From contig CAVVVC010000002.1 in the NCBI GenBank assembly GCA_963751595.1, positions 248,001-312,000 of the forward strand: a stretch of DNA of 64,000 nucleotides, written 5' to 3'. This document shows, piece by piece, positions 63,096 to 64,000 of the stretch (position 1 is the stretch's first letter; every line of letters begins with the position of its first letter). Position numbers and translations under genes: made by a program. The DNA is from JAHEGP01 sp963751595. Its GTDB lineage: Bacteria; Pseudomonadota; Gammaproteobacteria; Pseudomonadales; JAHEGP01. Under the pieces are notes generated by a model. That model was given only the letters and a program-made list of their open reading frames with translations, did no database searches and had not been told where the DNA came from.

Positions 63096-63446
63096 TCAGT
63101 TATCCAGCATGATGGCCGTGCGCTCGAAGTTGGGCCGGCTGGTGTCGAGAAATTTAAAGGTGTTCCAGGCGATTCGGACCTCGTCGTCATTGCTGAGCAG
63201 CTTCTGGCTAATCTTGGCGTCGTTCACGTAGGTGCCATTGGTGCTGCCGAGGTCCTTAAGGGTGATTTCGGTCTGGTCCGGGAGATAGCGACTCTGCCGT
63301 ATGGTGATGGCGGCATGGCGGCTACTTACGGCGCCGTCGTCGATCTGAATATCGCATGCCGGATGTCTGCCGATCGTCAGTTCCGCCTTGTCCAGTTCAA
63401 ATTTCTTGATGACCACGCCATCAACCATCAATGCCAGGCTCGCCAT
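63096..63446 (-). CDS. FHA-domain protein
   Basis: The product has 116 residues that make up one forkhead-associated domain: LTIGRHPACDIQIDD, SSRHAAI and DLGSTNGTYVN are the phosphothreonine-binding loops. It has no other domain. Such proteins relay Ser/Thr phosphorylation, but no kinase is in this window. An imperfect hairpin (CCCGGAGCA 63040-63048 with TGCTCCGGG 63077-63085) after the stop could be its terminator. Confidence 0.9.
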   Translation of the reverse strand: MASLALMVDGVVIKKFELDKAELTIGRHPACDIQIDDGAVSSRHAAITIRQSRYLPDQTEITLKDLGSTNGTYVNDAKISQKLLSNDDEVRIAWNTFKFLDTSRPNFERTAIMLDN

Positions 63447-63542
63447 AGTTTCCTCTACCGTTAAGTTGTCGCGGGTTTTGCTTTAAACTGGCTTCAGTAT
63501 AGGTAAGAAATTTCATCATTCGAGGGTTGGGAGCGAGCAGTT

Positions 63543-64000
63543 TTGTGCGGACGTTATAATGTGATCGACGACCCGTTTTCGCGTGAACTGATGCGCGCTT
63601 TGGGGATCGATGCCGAGTTGCCGACCATGGTCAATGTTGCCCCTACGGAGACGGTGCCCATCGTCATAGAAACGGAAAAGGGGCGGGAGTTGCGCTACAT
63701 GCGCTGGTGGTTGACGCCTTCCTGGTCTGACGGCCCCAGCACCAAGTACAGCATGTTTAACGCCAAGGCGGAGACGGTCGCCCGTAGTCCCGCTTTTCGA
63801 GGGCCATTTCGTCGCCAGCGGGGCATCGTCCCGGCATCATCATTTATTGAATGGCAAACCGACCGTTACGGCAAGAAACCCTGGTTGATCAGGCCCGAGA
63901 GCGGCGCATTCGCCTTCGCGGCGATCTGGGATCATTGGCAGAAGGCAGATGTGACGGTGGAGTCCTGTGCCCTGATTACAACGGCGGCTGCGCCGGGAAT
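63543..64000 (+). CDS. SRAP-domain protein (YedK/HMCES family), C-terminus outside the window
   Basis: The visible 152 codons start at TTG 63543: the next residues are CGRYNVIDDPF, and the family needs Cys2, which crosslinks to abasic sites after Met removal. A GGGAG lies about 10 bp upstream. Further motifs are NVAPTETVPIV, MRWWLTPSW, MFNAKAETV (active-site Asn) and GIVPASSFIEWQ (Glu). The protein guards single-stranded DNA abasic sites. Confidence 0.9.
   Translation, partial: MCGRYNVIDDPFSRELMRALGIDAELPTMVNVAPTETVPIVIETEKGRELRYMRWWLTPSWSDGPSTKYSMFNAKAETVARSPAFRGPFRRQRGIVPASSFIEWQTDRYGKKPWLIRPESGAFAFAAIWDHWQKADVTVESCALITTAAAPG

Overview
The window looks like chromosomal DNA of a GC-rich marine gammaproteobacterium. 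The evidence is the gene order rsmI-rnpB-mraZ-dcw-lpxC-(M23 peptidase)-secA-argJ-mutT-yacG-coaE-pilDCB and the character of the proteins. I would guess the Halieaceae/Cellvibrionales area, but that placement is inferred from gene content only.

Layout. (1) 1-2400: lpoA (cut by the window start) diverges from rsmI, followed by the RNase P RNA. (2) 2561-20642: a complete division and cell wall (dcw) cluster, mraZ-rsmH-ftsL-ftsI-murE-murF-mraY-murD-ftsW-murG-murC-ddl-ftsQ-ftsA-ftsZ-lpxC, on the + strand and mostly with 1-4 bp stop/start overlaps. (3) 20725-26182: an M23 peptidase, secA, argJ and mutT. (4) 26268-30985 (-): yacG, coaE and the type IV pilus genes pilD, pilC and pilB. (5) 31302-34696 (+): a sigma54-type promoter, a minimal 60-residue pilin, a broken secreted-protein gene, and an ABC permease / tetratricopeptide-like / ATPase trio. 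(6) 34720-47392: a mixed block with a MITE-like element, glycosyltransferases, a CBS protein, two divergent GGDEF proteins, djlA, a Kdo-kinase-like protein, a VanX-like dipeptidase, a rhodanese, an SDR enzyme, an HD-GYP protein and a glyoxalase. (7) 47565-62440: urea utilisation. The urease operon ureDABCEFG plus a small His-rich membrane protein is on the - strand, and an outer-membrane porin and the urea ABC transporter urtABCDE are on the + strand. (8) 62483-64000: a thioesterase, an FHA protein and a SRAP-domain protein cut by the window end.

The most interesting region is the 724-bp divergent space between ureD and the porin. It carries a near-consensus sigma54 promoter facing each way and several NtrC-like half-sites between them, so urea import and hydrolysis were probably one nitrogen-controlled unit. 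An IS66-family element with clear terminal inverted repeats, but no target-site duplication, now sits between the rightward promoter and the porin. It has removed the porin start and signal peptide and separates the promoter from urtABCDE.

The second notable region is the pilin locus. PilA consists of little more than the N-terminal helix, like the short geopilins of Geobacter, and the secreted-protein gene behind it is coherent only if three single bases are removed. A third curiosity is a fourfold 15-bp tandem repeat inside the essential gene murE.
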